This document shows positions 8,475-15,946 of a stretch of 41,258 bases of DNA, one piece after another. The number at the start of each line of letters is the position of its first letter. The stretch's first letter is position 1. The notes below the pieces were generated by a model. It made no database searches, was not told the origin of the DNA, and saw nothing but the letters and a program-made list of their open reading frames with translations. The stretch is taken from NCBI RefSeq assembly GCF_027789125.1, contig NZ_JAQFVF010000078.1, positions 1-41,258 of the forward strand. Direction: 5' to 3'. The translations under genes were made by a program, and so were the position numbers. This DNA is from Paenibacillus aestuarii (lineage in GTDB: Bacteria > Bacillota > Bacilli > Paenibacillales > NBRC-103111).

Positions 8475-9338
8475 ATGAAGGTTCGCAAAGCGATCATACC
8501 TGCGGCAGGGCTGGGTACCCGGTTCTTGCCGGCAACCAAAGCGATGCCGAAGGAACTACTGCCGATCATTGATAAGCCGACGATTCAGTTTATTGTTGAA
8601 GAGGCTGTGGCGTCAGGGATCGAAGACATTATTATAGTGACCGGCAAAGGTAAACGCTCGTTAGAGGATCACTTCGACAACGCTTTTGAACTTGAGTATC
8701 ATTTGCAGCAAAAAGGGAAGCTGAACATGCTGGAAAAGGTGCAGAAACCGTCTCAACTGATCGATATCCATTATATTCGCCAAAAAGAGCCGAGAGGGTT
8801 GGGGCATGCGATCTGGTGCGCAAGAAAGTTCATTAATGACGAACCTTTCGCGGTATTGTTGGGAGATACCTTCGTACAGTCCACCGTGCCCTGCTTAAAG
8901 CAAATGATGGATTATTATGACCGCTATAAAACCTCCATTATTGGCGTTCAGCCAGTGAACCCGAAAGATGTCTCGAATTACGGCATTATCGATGGACAGC
9001 TCCTGCAAGACCAGTTCTACAACATTACCAAGCTGGTGGAAAAACCAAAGCCGCAGGACGCGCCAACGAATTTAGCCGTCATTGGTCGGTATATTTTGAC
9101 CCCAGCCATATTCGATATATTGGAAAATTTGGAGCCGGGCGTGGGCGAGGAAATTCAGTTGACGGACGCCCTGTCTAAGCTGAATGAGCAAGAAGCCATG
9201 CACGCCTATGAGGTTTGCGGGACGTGGCACGATGTCGGCGATCATCTTGGCTATGTGAAGGCGACCCTGGCTCTGGCTCTACAGCGCGAAGACTTGAGGA
9301 AGGATGTTCTCGACTATATCCGATTTATAACCAAATAA
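8475..9338 (+). CDS. gtaB: UTP--glucose-1-phosphate uridylyltransferase
   Basis: A 287-aa enzyme making UDP-glucose from glucose-1-phosphate and UTP. The N-terminus MKVRKAIIPAAGLGTRFLPATKAMPKE carries the G-x-G-T-R nucleotide-binding motif and aligns with B. subtilis GtaB. ATGs at 8463 and 8466 are alternative starts in the same frame. Further motifs are IRQKEPRGLGHA, AVLLGD, the VEKPKPQDAPTNLAVIGRY block, GVGEEIQLTDA and TWHDVGDHLGY. It supplies TuaD's substrate and is only 31 bases upstream of the next gene. Housekeeping and island-specific roles cannot be told apart here. Confidence 0.94.
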   Translation: MKVRKAIIPAAGLGTRFLPATKAMPKELLPIIDKPTIQFIVEEAVASGIEDIIIVTGKGKRSLEDHFDNAFELEYHLQQKGKLNMLEKVQKPSQLIDIHYIRQKEPRGLGHAIWCARKFINDEPFAVLLGDTFVQSTVPCLKQMMDYYDRYKTSIIGVQPVNPKDVSNYGIIDGQLLQDQFYNITKLVEKPKPQDAPTNLAVIGRYILTPAIFDILENLEPGVGEEIQLTDALSKLNEQEAMHAYEVCGTWHDVGDHLGYVKATLALALQREDLRKDVLDYIRFITK

Positions 9339-9369
9339 GGAAAATCGCGATTGCGAAAGGAGAGCGGAA

Positions 9370-11478
9370 ATGAAGCCATTTAAAGTCAAAGGCGACAAGC
9401 GGTTTCTTGTCATTGGCAGGGTTGGCGACAGCTCCATCCATCAGGAATGGCTGCAGCCTGCGGCGTATAAAAACTTCGACTTGTGCCTGAGCTATTTCGG
9501 AAGCACGCCGGGCCGCTATGCTGACGAATGCGATTTTTATCAGGCGATTCCGGGGTTAAAGTGGCCGACGGTTAAAGATACCATCGCTCTTTTTGGCAAA
9601 GACATCCTCCATTATGATGCCATTTGGATGCCTGATGACGATATTAGCGCGAATGCTTATGATATTAACCGCATGTTTCACCTATTCATGGAGCAGGGAT
9701 TGGAGTTAGCCCAGCCGGCTTTAACGCCTGATTCATTTTTTGCGCACGGCATTACGGTAAAGAAGAACGATTATTTGCTGCGGTACTCGCACTTTGTGGA
9801 GCCGATGGTCCCGCTTTATTCCAGAAATGCGTTTCAAAAACTGCTGCCGACTTTTGACAAGAGCGAATCCGGTTGGGGCCTCGATTTTGTATGGCCTAAA
9901 GTGTTGGGCTTCCCTTACAGAAAAATCGGCGTGATCGATGAGGTGACCGTGAAGCATACGCGTCGCGTCGGCGGCGGTGAGCTGTATAAGAACATTTCCG
10001 GCTCGCAGTGGGACGATTTGTATCGCATTACCAAAGAATACGGCGCAGATGTCAACTTCCGCATGATGCACTACGATGGCATTCCCAAGAGTCGTAAAGC
10101 GGTTTTTGCCATTCTGGCGAGTAAAGACGAGCAAGTGCTTGCCGCCCAGATCGACAATATTCGCCATTTCAATCCGGAAGCCAGCATTGTGCTCTATAAC
10201 CGAAGCGAGGATCTCGGGTTCGCCAAAGGGCTGAATGCGGCCAGGTGCCCCTACAGCCGCCCGCTTGCTGCGGGGAGCTTAACGCCGTATTTGCTTGAGG
10301 TCATGAAATGGCTGAAAGAGAATCAAGTGAAATACAAGTATTTGATCCATGTGGATGACGAAACGCTTTTTGTAAAACGAGGATTCGTCTCGTCGCTGGA
10401 TGAAACGATGAAAGGCTGCGATTGCGGCGGTTGGGAGGGTCAGCTTAGTTCTTCTCTCTCGCAAGTGTTTCGCTATTCGTTAATACAGAAAGTGCTGGAG
10501 CACGTGAATAAGCCTGAAATCGAGAGCTGGTTAGCCGTGAACGAGGCAGCGGACAAAGAGGGCTTCCTGTTTGCCCGCTTGGCGGCGGATTGCGGGGCGA
10601 AATATCGCCAATTCCAGCGGGATCCGCAGCTTAACGCCATGCGTCATGATCCGCAGGTTGAGCAGGCGGAAGCGCATCATGCCCAGCATCATTCCGGCTA
10701 TTACACGATCCATCCCGTCAGAGGGGATTTGCTGCGGCACTACCACGGGCAGTTAATGGCAGGCGGAATTCCCATGCCGGAGCCTCCACCTGCGCCTGAG
10801 CCGCCTCCAGTGGAGCCTGCGCCTGTTATCGCGCAGCCTGTGATTCGAAGATACAGAAGAAGGAAATCACGAATCGGGCAAAGGAAAGTGCCGCAGAAAA
10901 GAACGGGCGTTATGACAAAGCTTGCCTCCAAGTCTTCGCTGCTGCCAAGGCGGAAGTACGTGAAGAGCACGAAGTATGCGAGATTCACCTACGCTGCTAA
11001 CGCCAAGACCGTTCTTAGGAAAGCTAGTGCTGCAAAGAGACTAGGTAATGTGAGGTCTCTTCAGAGCGCTGCTAGCGCCAAGGCTGCTAGTCGTCCTGGG
11101 AAAGCTAGTACTGTGAAGAGAACGGGTACTGTGAGGTCTCTTCAGAGCGCTGCTAGCGCCAAGGCTGCTAGTCGTCCTGAGAAAGCTAGTACTGCGAAGA
11201 GAACGGGTACTGTGAGGTCTCTTCAGAGCGCTGCTAGCGCCAAGGCCGCTAGTCGACCTGGGAAAACTAGTACTGCGAAGAGAACGGGTACTGTGAAGAC
11301 TCTTCGCAGCACTGGCTACGCTAAGCGTACTTTAGTACGAAAGGGTACGTTGATGTCTGGAAAAACGAGGATATATACGAAGAAGAATATAGAGGTTTTA
11401 AACAGGAAGTCAGCAACAGCGCGGCATCAGCTTCGCACCCGCAAATCATCGGCCGTGCGCCAGCTGAAAAAAGCTTAG
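9370..11478 (+). CDS. Three-part fusion: DUF707-like, AHKDE domain, basic repeat tail
   Basis: A 702-aa protein with AAAGGAG before the ATG. Residues 1-230 resemble the DUF707 family, a presumed GT-A-like fold: FLVIGRVGDSSIH, IWMPDDDIS (88-92) and SGWGLDFVWPK (about 168-176). Residues 245-460 are a divergent copy of the AHKDE domain (FAILASKDEQVL, IVLYNRSED, YSRPLAAGS, HVDDETLFVKRGF, TIHPVRGDLL) without the NGG motif and with a shortened middle. A Pro/Glu hinge (470-490) leads to a tail of about 210 residues rich in Lys, Arg, Ser and Ala. The tail contains three near-identical 27-residue repeats starting RSLQSAASAKAASRPGK. It may carry two transferase activities and bind an anionic or coat surface through its tail. 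A terminator follows. Confidence 0.8.
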   Translation: MKPFKVKGDKRFLVIGRVGDSSIHQEWLQPAAYKNFDLCLSYFGSTPGRYADECDFYQAIPGLKWPTVKDTIALFGKDILHYDAIWMPDDDISANAYDINRMFHLFMEQGLELAQPALTPDSFFAHGITVKKNDYLLRYSHFVEPMVPLYSRNAFQKLLPTFDKSESGWGLDFVWPKVLGFPYRKIGVIDEVTVKHTRRVGGGELYKNISGSQWDDLYRITKEYGADVNFRMMHYDGIPKSRKAVFAILASKDEQVLAAQIDNIRHFNPEASIVLYNRSEDLGFAKGLNAARCPYSRPLAAGSLTPYLLEVMKWLKENQVKYKYLIHVDDETLFVKRGFVSSLDETMKGCDCGGWEGQLSSSLSQVFRYSLIQKVLEHVNKPEIESWLAVNEAADKEGFLFARLAADCGAKYRQFQRDPQLNAMRHDPQVEQAEAHHAQHHSGYYTIHPVRGDLLRHYHGQLMAGGIPMPEPPPAPEPPPVEPAPVIAQPVIRRYRRRKSRIGQRKVPQKRTGVMTKLASKSSLLPRRKYVKSTKYARFTYAANAKTVLRKASAAKRLGNVRSLQSAASAKAASRPGKASTVKRTGTVRSLQSAASAKAASRPEKASTAKRTGTVRSLQSAASAKAASRPGKTSTAKRTGTVKTLRSTGYAKRTLVRKGTLMSGKTRIYTKKNIEVLNRKSATARHQLRTRKSSAVRQLKKA
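11053..11295 (+). repeat. Three tandem 81-bp in-frame repeats
   Basis: Units start at 11053, 11134 and 11215, each opening AGGTCTCTTCAGAGCGCTGC. They differ at only a few bases (for example Gly to Glu and Val to Ala codons), so the expansion is recent or is kept uniform by recombination. A degenerate fourth unit starts at 11296. They encode the basic tail repeats of the fusion protein. Confidence 0.95.
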
Positions 11479-11488
11479 CGGCAAAGCT

Positions 11489-11524
11489 AAGCCCTCACTA
11501 GCCTTAATTGGCTGGTGAGGGCTT
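11489..11524. terminator. Bidirectional intrinsic terminator
   Basis: AAGCCCTCACTAGCC pairs with GGCTGGTGAGGGCTT around a 6-base loop, with one G-T pair. It lies between the convergent fusion gene and the chemotaxis receptor gene. Confidence 0.82.
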
Positions 11525-11542
11525 GTTTGCATCTAAATAGGT

Positions 11543-13285
11543 TTACACTTTAAACATGGAAATATTCTCTTGCAGTTCAGTTGCCATGGAGGAAAGGGCA
11601 TTCGAGGAGGAAGTGATCTCCTGCATAGAAGCAAGCTGCTGTTCGGTGGCGGCCGAAACATTTTGTGTCCCTGCTGCATTCGCATTCGTGACGGCAAGGA
11701 TCGTATCAAACGAAGCTGTAACAACTTGCGTATGCGAAGCCATTTCTTCGGAGGCTTGCGTCACCTTTTGGATTTGGGATGTTACGGTATGAATGGAGCG
11801 TTGAATCTGATCAAACGAATCCTGCGCGACGTGGATCGTTTCAATCCCCTTATGGACTTCACTCGTGCCCAATGCCATATCATTAACGGCTTGATTCATT
11901 TCTCTTTGAATGGCTGCAATCAGCTTGGTAATTTTCTCCGCGGAGCTTGTTGATTGTTCAGCCAATTTCCTGACCTCGTCCGCTACGACTGCAAATCCTT
12001 TGCCGTGTTCCCCGGCTCTGGCCGCTTCAATCGCCGCGTTTAAGGCCAGCAAGTTCGTTTGCGCGGAAATCCCCGAAATTAACACGGAAATTTCTCCGAT
12101 CTCCTGCGAACTTCCCCCCAGTGCTTTGATCGTCTCTGCTAACTGGTTCATAATCGTTTGGATGCTGTTCATTTGCTCAATCGAGGAAGCGATAGCCAGA
12201 TTGCCCTCGTCTGCTTTACTGGATGATTCCAATGCATAGGCCGATGCTTCACGACAATTGTCAGCAATTTGGTTCACTCCATGAGAAATATCTGAAACGG
12301 CCGTTACGCTGTCTTGCACACTTCTCGTTTGTTCATCGGTTCCACTAGAAAGCGTCTCGGCAATTTGTGCCACGTGCCCAACCGCCTGGCTCGTTTGTTC
12401 GGCGCTGGCTGTTAATTGTTGCGAAGAGGCAGCCAAGAGCTCAGAGGTTTGCATCAAACCGAGGATTAAGCTTCGCAAGTTATCTTTCATCCTATTAAAG
12501 GATTCCGCTAATTGGGCGATCTCATCTTTGCCTTTCACGATGATTGATTCAACAATCAGATCGCCGTTCGCAATACGTTCAAACCCTGCTGTCAATCTGC
12601 CAAGCGGTTTAGAAATAATTTTGGTCATGAAGAGCGCTAAACCAATCGTAATAATGAGAGCGGCAGCACTGATCACAATCAAAAAGCCATGACGTGTCGA
12701 AGCGGTATGCTTGGCTTGAACCCCTTCATTCGTGGAGCCCTCGACATTAATTTTCATCAGCGCATCCAAAGAGCTCTGCATTTCGGTGTTTGCATCTTCG
12801 ACTTGATGAAGCAGAGATATCGTTTTGTCAGCTTGAGCTCCGGCTCCCTTCACAATATCAATGCTTGAACCGAATTGACTAAAGTCCGTAATGAGTTTCT
12901 TGTAATCGGACCATTTTGTTTTGAACTCGTTAACCGCCTTTTGGTCAATTGGTGCAGTCTGTGGATCATCAAGAACCATTAGTTCCTCGTATTTAGCAAG
13001 GTCCTCTTCTATATTTGAAATGGCTTGCTGTTCATTTTTTGCAAGACTGGCCATCTTGTTATCATCCATCTCTAGTACAAGCGCATAGCTTATCGCTGAC
13101 AAATGCTGAACCTGATAGTTCATTTGATTCATTCTGGTGAGACTTGGTATCCAGTTCGATGTAATAAAAGTAGCATTGCCATCCATAGTTCTCATTCCGG
13201 TAAAACCAACCGCTGCCACTGCCATCAGGAGTATAAGTACGAAGGAAAAACATGAAAATAATTTTTGTCCAATTGTCATACGCAT
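11543..13285 (-). CDS. Methyl-accepting chemotaxis protein
   Basis: A 580-aa membrane receptor with ATG at 13285 and AGGAGAGA upstream. TM1 is about residues 9-30, followed by a roughly 170-residue extracellular helical sensor of the four-helix-bundle kind, and TM2 is about 200-223. A HAMP domain (about 224-276) and a cytoplasmic signalling domain follow. The signalling domain has the invariant hairpin tip, including ISAQTNLLALNAAIEAARAG and GKGFAVVADEVRKLAEQ, where CheA/CheW bind. It should relay an unknown ligand to the flagellar motor. It interrupts the glycan island and has no obvious link to it. A TATAAT hexamer (minus strand, 13323-13328) could be its -10, but no good -35 is seen. Confidence 0.95.
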   Translation of the reverse strand: MRMTIGQKLFSCFSFVLILLMAVAAVGFTGMRTMDGNATFITSNWIPSLTRMNQMNYQVQHLSAISYALVLEMDDNKMASLAKNEQQAISNIEEDLAKYEELMVLDDPQTAPIDQKAVNEFKTKWSDYKKLITDFSQFGSSIDIVKGAGAQADKTISLLHQVEDANTEMQSSLDALMKINVEGSTNEGVQAKHTASTRHGFLIVISAAALIITIGLALFMTKIISKPLGRLTAGFERIANGDLIVESIIVKGKDEIAQLAESFNRMKDNLRSLILGLMQTSELLAASSQQLTASAEQTSQAVGHVAQIAETLSSGTDEQTRSVQDSVTAVSDISHGVNQIADNCREASAYALESSSKADEGNLAIASSIEQMNSIQTIMNQLAETIKALGGSSQEIGEISVLISGISAQTNLLALNAAIEAARAGEHGKGFAVVADEVRKLAEQSTSSAEKITKLIAAIQREMNQAVNDMALGTSEVHKGIETIHVAQDSFDQIQRSIHTVTSQIQKVTQASEEMASHTQVVTASFDTILAVTNANAAGTQNVSAATEQQLASMQEITSSSNALSSMATELQENISMFKV

Positions 13286-13395
13286 AATTGTCTCTCCTAT
13301 TCATTTTTCGTTTCATTGCATCATTATAGGTGATAGTTGTTAGATTGTTGTTTGTTAAATATTTATTTTATATTGCAAAATTAATCTTTTATGTA

Positions 13396-13440
13396 GAAAA
13401 GACGACCGTCTCCCAGTAAAAGGGAATGAAGGTCGTCTCT
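13396..13440 (-). terminator. Intrinsic terminator of the leftward AHKDE gene
   Basis: On the minus strand AGACGACC (13438-13431) pairs with GGTCGTCT (13407-13400) and is followed by TTTTC. The 23-base loop can form a smaller internal stem (TTCCCT/GGGA). It lies 20 bases past the stop at 13460. Confidence 0.75.
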
Positions 13441-13459
13441 GGATTCTCGCTCCGATTTG

Positions 13460-14584
13460 CTAACGCTTACGTCTATTTTGCTGGCGAACCGCGGTCTTCA
13501 ATCGTTTTGTTGTTCGGCGCAGTTTCTTTTTTCTACGGCCAATACGAAGCGGTTTCCTACGCTTCTTGAGCGCTCCTTTACGCAGCCGGATGACGCGCCT
13601 GAGCCTTCTTTTTCTGCGGAAGCGGATCGGAGGGGAAGCGCTCGGCGGAGGCAACAGTTCGACAGGTACCGGGTCGATCACAATCGCGGGTGACGCCGGG
13701 GGCTCGGCGGGAGCGGCTTCGGCAGGAGCAGCGGTTTCATGGACTTCTTCCCGCAGCGGTTCGGCAGCGCTGTCATCCATAGCCCTAAGTTTTCCGTCAA
13801 GTTCGATCAGCGCCGCGCCTTTTACCGGATGAACCCAATAATAATGAGGGCTATTCTTATGCTGCAAAACGCTGGCGAAGGTCACGTCGCCTCCCCAGTG
13901 CACAAGGTCGTTATACAAACTACCCTCCGGATATTCCCGGACTCTGCCCCCACAAGCTTTCGCCATCGTGGCAAAAAATACTTCCTCTAAGGCAAATGCC
14001 TCAGATCGGTCGAGCAAGGAATCCACAACCTTCACATCAGCATGCGCGAGCATGCGCTGGACAATGCCGCGCTTGTAGATTTGTCCGGGATTAAAATAAC
14101 TGATGAAGGAATCCAGGCCAAATACGGGCTGCCATAAATGCCATTCTTTGAACATATTCCGAATAGGCAGCGAATCGGGATTGTCTTTAGAGGTATGAAG
14201 TCTCCAGCCCATGCAGTCAGATTGCTCCATGATCTGATCCAGGAATGCCTGGAACCCCCGTTTGAAAAATAAGACATCATGATCCACGTTCATTAAATAC
14301 TCGTACCCGGCTTCGATCTCTTCGAGCCATTGCATGATTTCCCACAGATAGGGCGTCAAATGGCCATAGCGCAGGGGACGGCTGTGCGGGAATTGAAAGA
14401 CGCGCAGCTGTTTGGCAAAGTCCCGGTTTGAGCCTCCATTATAGAGGATAATGCCGGCCTCTGGGACAAAATAGCGGATATTCGCGATTTGAGCAGCCAA
14501 GGCCGCTTCATCTTGATGTGCGAGCAGCGCGATGATGAGTTTTTTTCGGGCAAGCCGGCTATAGGAAGGATGGAGTGGCCTCAA
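13460..14584 (-). CDS. AHKDE-family glycosyltransferase with Arg/Lys-rich C-terminal tail
   Basis: A 374-aa protein, apparently starting with TTG at 14584 after AAGGCGGTGAG; no ATG lies upstream of the conserved IIALLAHQDEAAL. Residues 14-265 follow the family motifs: ILYNGGSNRDFAK, SRPLRYGHLTPYLWEIM.WLEE, NVDHDVLFFKRGF, NPGQIYKRGIVQRML and YYWVHPVKGAAL. The acidic motif DHD is the closest to a textbook DxD in this window. A Pro/Ala/Glu hinge (about 280-312) leads to roughly 60 residues that are about half Arg/Lys. The arrangement (catalytic domain, Pro-rich hinge, basic tail) matches the fusion protein at 9370-11478. Its promoter must lie in the divergent gap to 14759. Confidence 0.78.
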   Translation of the reverse strand: MRPLHPSYSRLARKKLIIALLAHQDEAALAAQIANIRYFVPEAGIILYNGGSNRDFAKQLRVFQFPHSRPLRYGHLTPYLWEIMQWLEEIEAGYEYLMNVDHDVLFFKRGFQAFLDQIMEQSDCMGWRLHTSKDNPDSLPIRNMFKEWHLWQPVFGLDSFISYFNPGQIYKRGIVQRMLAHADVKVVDSLLDRSEAFALEEVFFATMAKACGGRVREYPEGSLYNDLVHWGGDVTFASVLQHKNSPHYYWVHPVKGAALIELDGKLRAMDDSAAEPLREEVHETAAPAEAAPAEPPASPAIVIDPVPVELLPPPSASPPIRFRRKRRLRRVIRLRKGALKKRRKPLRIGRRKKKLRRTTKRLKTAVRQQNRRKR

Positions 14585-14713
14585 TGGTGCTCACCGCCTT
14601 ATCGTTTCTTTGCATAGCTTATTCTATTTTTCAGAATATGTGAACGTTACGCTCCGCCGCAAAGGAAATATGGTGCCAGATGCTGCGCGGCATTCCCACT
14701 TCCCGCCGACTCG

Positions 14714-14722
14714 CATATGCTA
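14714..14722 (+). promoter_or_regulatory. Possible sigma-K-like -10 box
   Basis: CATATGCTA matches the sigma-K -10 pattern CATAnnnTA. It is positioned so that a transcript would start about 20 bases before the AAGGAGG of the first small gene. The -35 AC dinucleotide is only about 14 bases upstream instead of about 17, so this is tentative. It would fit mother-cell expression late in sporulation. Confidence 0.3.
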
Positions 14723-14758
14723 ATGGAGTATTGTCAACGCGGAAGGAGGAGAATCATT

Positions 14759-15049
14759 TTGCAGGAACAGATCACTTCGATCTTGGCGCACATGGCCAAG
14801 GCGCAGCATGAGCTTGCCCGAACACTGGAAGCCAAACGCGTCGTTGTCGCTCATATGGCGATGCTGGTGGAGCAAATTCCTGACCATAATCCTTCTTTCG
14901 GTGAGATCGATGCCCTTATGGAGCATTCGCTTGAGGTGACGAAGGGGGTTGCCAGCTACTTGAACAGTCTGGCGGATCTGGAGGAAGCATTAGCCGACAA
15001 TTTGGCGCCGATCCTCAAGTTGATGAAAGAGCAGCCTGGCGAAGAATAG
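14759..15049 (+). CDS. Small helical protein, paralogue A
   Basis: A 96-aa protein. The TTG at 14759 follows GGAAGGAGGAG; the upstream ATG at 14717 overlaps a putative -10 box and has no ribosome site. The product is almost all predicted helix, acidic to neutral, with no signal peptide. Its core ITSILAHMAKAQHELARTLEAK aligns with YLSILDAAAKIQLNVALILEAK in the next gene, so the two are related. I do not recognise the family. It heads a three-gene unit set between two basic-tailed glycosyltransferases. Confidence 0.72.
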   Translation: MQEQITSILAHMAKAQHELARTLEAKRVVVAHMAMLVEQIPDHNPSFGEIDALMEHSLEVTKGVASYLNSLADLEEALADNLAPILKLMKEQPGEE

Positions 15050-15069
15050 CGTGAACAGGAGTGAGGGGA

Positions 15070-15441
15070 TTGGACCGGACTGAAAGTTATTTATCCATTC
15101 TCGATGCTGCGGCCAAAATACAATTGAATGTGGCGCTAATCCTGGAGGCCAAGGCGCTGCACGCAGAGAAATCGCGGAATTGGATCTGTCATCATCTATC
15201 CACAGCCGCTTATGAGAACAACGCCGATCATCTTAAAAATACGAGCGAAATCCACGAGCAGCTCATCTCCGTGATCGAAGGGATCACGAAGATGGAGGTC
15301 GCATTTGCCAAAAACTTGAACCTCCTTATCGGTCAAGACGAAGAGGAGGCCTCGGGCATGGGCGCAGGCGGAGGGCTCGGTGATATGTTCAATTTCGGTA
15401 GCGGAAGCGGCATCGGCATCGGAAGCGGATTGGACAAATGA
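15070..15441 (+). CDS. Small helical protein, paralogue B, Gly-rich C-terminus
   Basis: A 123-aa protein starting TTG at 15070 behind AGGAGTGAGG; GTG at 15061 is an alternative in frame. Residues 5-100 are helical and homologous to the flanking small genes (SILDAAAKIQLNVALILEAK near the N-terminus). The last 25 residues are a Gly/Ser low-complexity tail (GMGAGGGLGDMFNFGSGSG) that the neighbours lack. No domain is recognised. A structural or adaptor role on the spore surface is only a guess from context. Its stop overlaps the next start (ATGA). Confidence 0.72.
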   Translation: MDRTESYLSILDAAAKIQLNVALILEAKALHAEKSRNWICHHLSTAAYENNADHLKNTSEIHEQLISVIEGITKMEVAFAKNLNLLIGQDEEEASGMGAGGGLGDMFNFGSGSGIGIGSGLDK

Positions 15442-15734
15442 GAGCCGACGAAAGAGAGCAATGGATCCGCCTCGACGTGCTGGAGTCATTAGCGCGCAGC
15501 CAGCGCGCCTTGGCTCTCATTATGGAGAGCGTGGCAGCGTCGGTGGAAGCCTCGCCGCCGCTCGCCAGACACATTGCTGGGAACTTGGAGGCCATTGTGA
15601 AGCATCAGCAGATTCTGACGAGCAAGCTGACGGGGATCCCGATTCGTGTCCGACGCATCGGGACACCGGCGCGCCCGTGGCTGAATCCGCAGCCGGGCAT
15701 CTACAAAGCGGTGAAACGCAAACCCCTCACCTAA
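15438..15734 (+). CDS. Small helical protein, paralogue C, basic C-terminus
   Basis: A 98-aa protein whose ATG overlaps the previous stop, so the two are translationally coupled. Residues 12-65 keep the helical pattern of the two upstream genes (RLDVLESLARSQRALALIMES). From residue 67 it becomes basic and Pro-containing (IPIRVRRIGTPARPW, KAVKRKPLT). That is a mild version of the basic tails on the neighbouring glycosyltransferases. Function is unknown. Confidence 0.72.
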   Translation: MRADEREQWIRLDVLESLARSQRALALIMESVAASVEASPPLARHIAGNLEAIVKHQQILTSKLTGIPIRVRRIGTPARPWLNPQPGIYKAVKRKPLT

Positions 15735-15765
15735 TGACAGGGATTAGGAGAGGGGTTTTGCGTTT
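15714..15765 (+). terminator. Intrinsic terminator of the small-protein unit
   Basis: AAACGCAAACCCCTCACCTA pairs with TAGGAGAGGGGTTTTGCGTTT with small imperfections. The 5' arm covers the last six codons and the stop of paralogue C. The downstream T-run is weak. Confidence 0.65.
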
Positions 15766-15946
15766 GCAGGGACACCGAATGACCATGTCCTTCTTTTTAC
15801 CATAAGCGATTTCATTAATCTCAGGCGGGGAATTCGCCCAATTTCAGCCAAGCTGGGTAGCCGCATATGAATCTGCCAATAGGAATTCATAGTATGGAAG
15901 CAGGTCAATTGGTTATTCAGCCGGAGATGAAAGGAGTGAAGGTGGA

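Noticed and set aside
11053..11295. CRISPR-like array
   Set aside because: The 81-bp units are contiguous, have no unique spacers and lie in frame inside a coding sequence.
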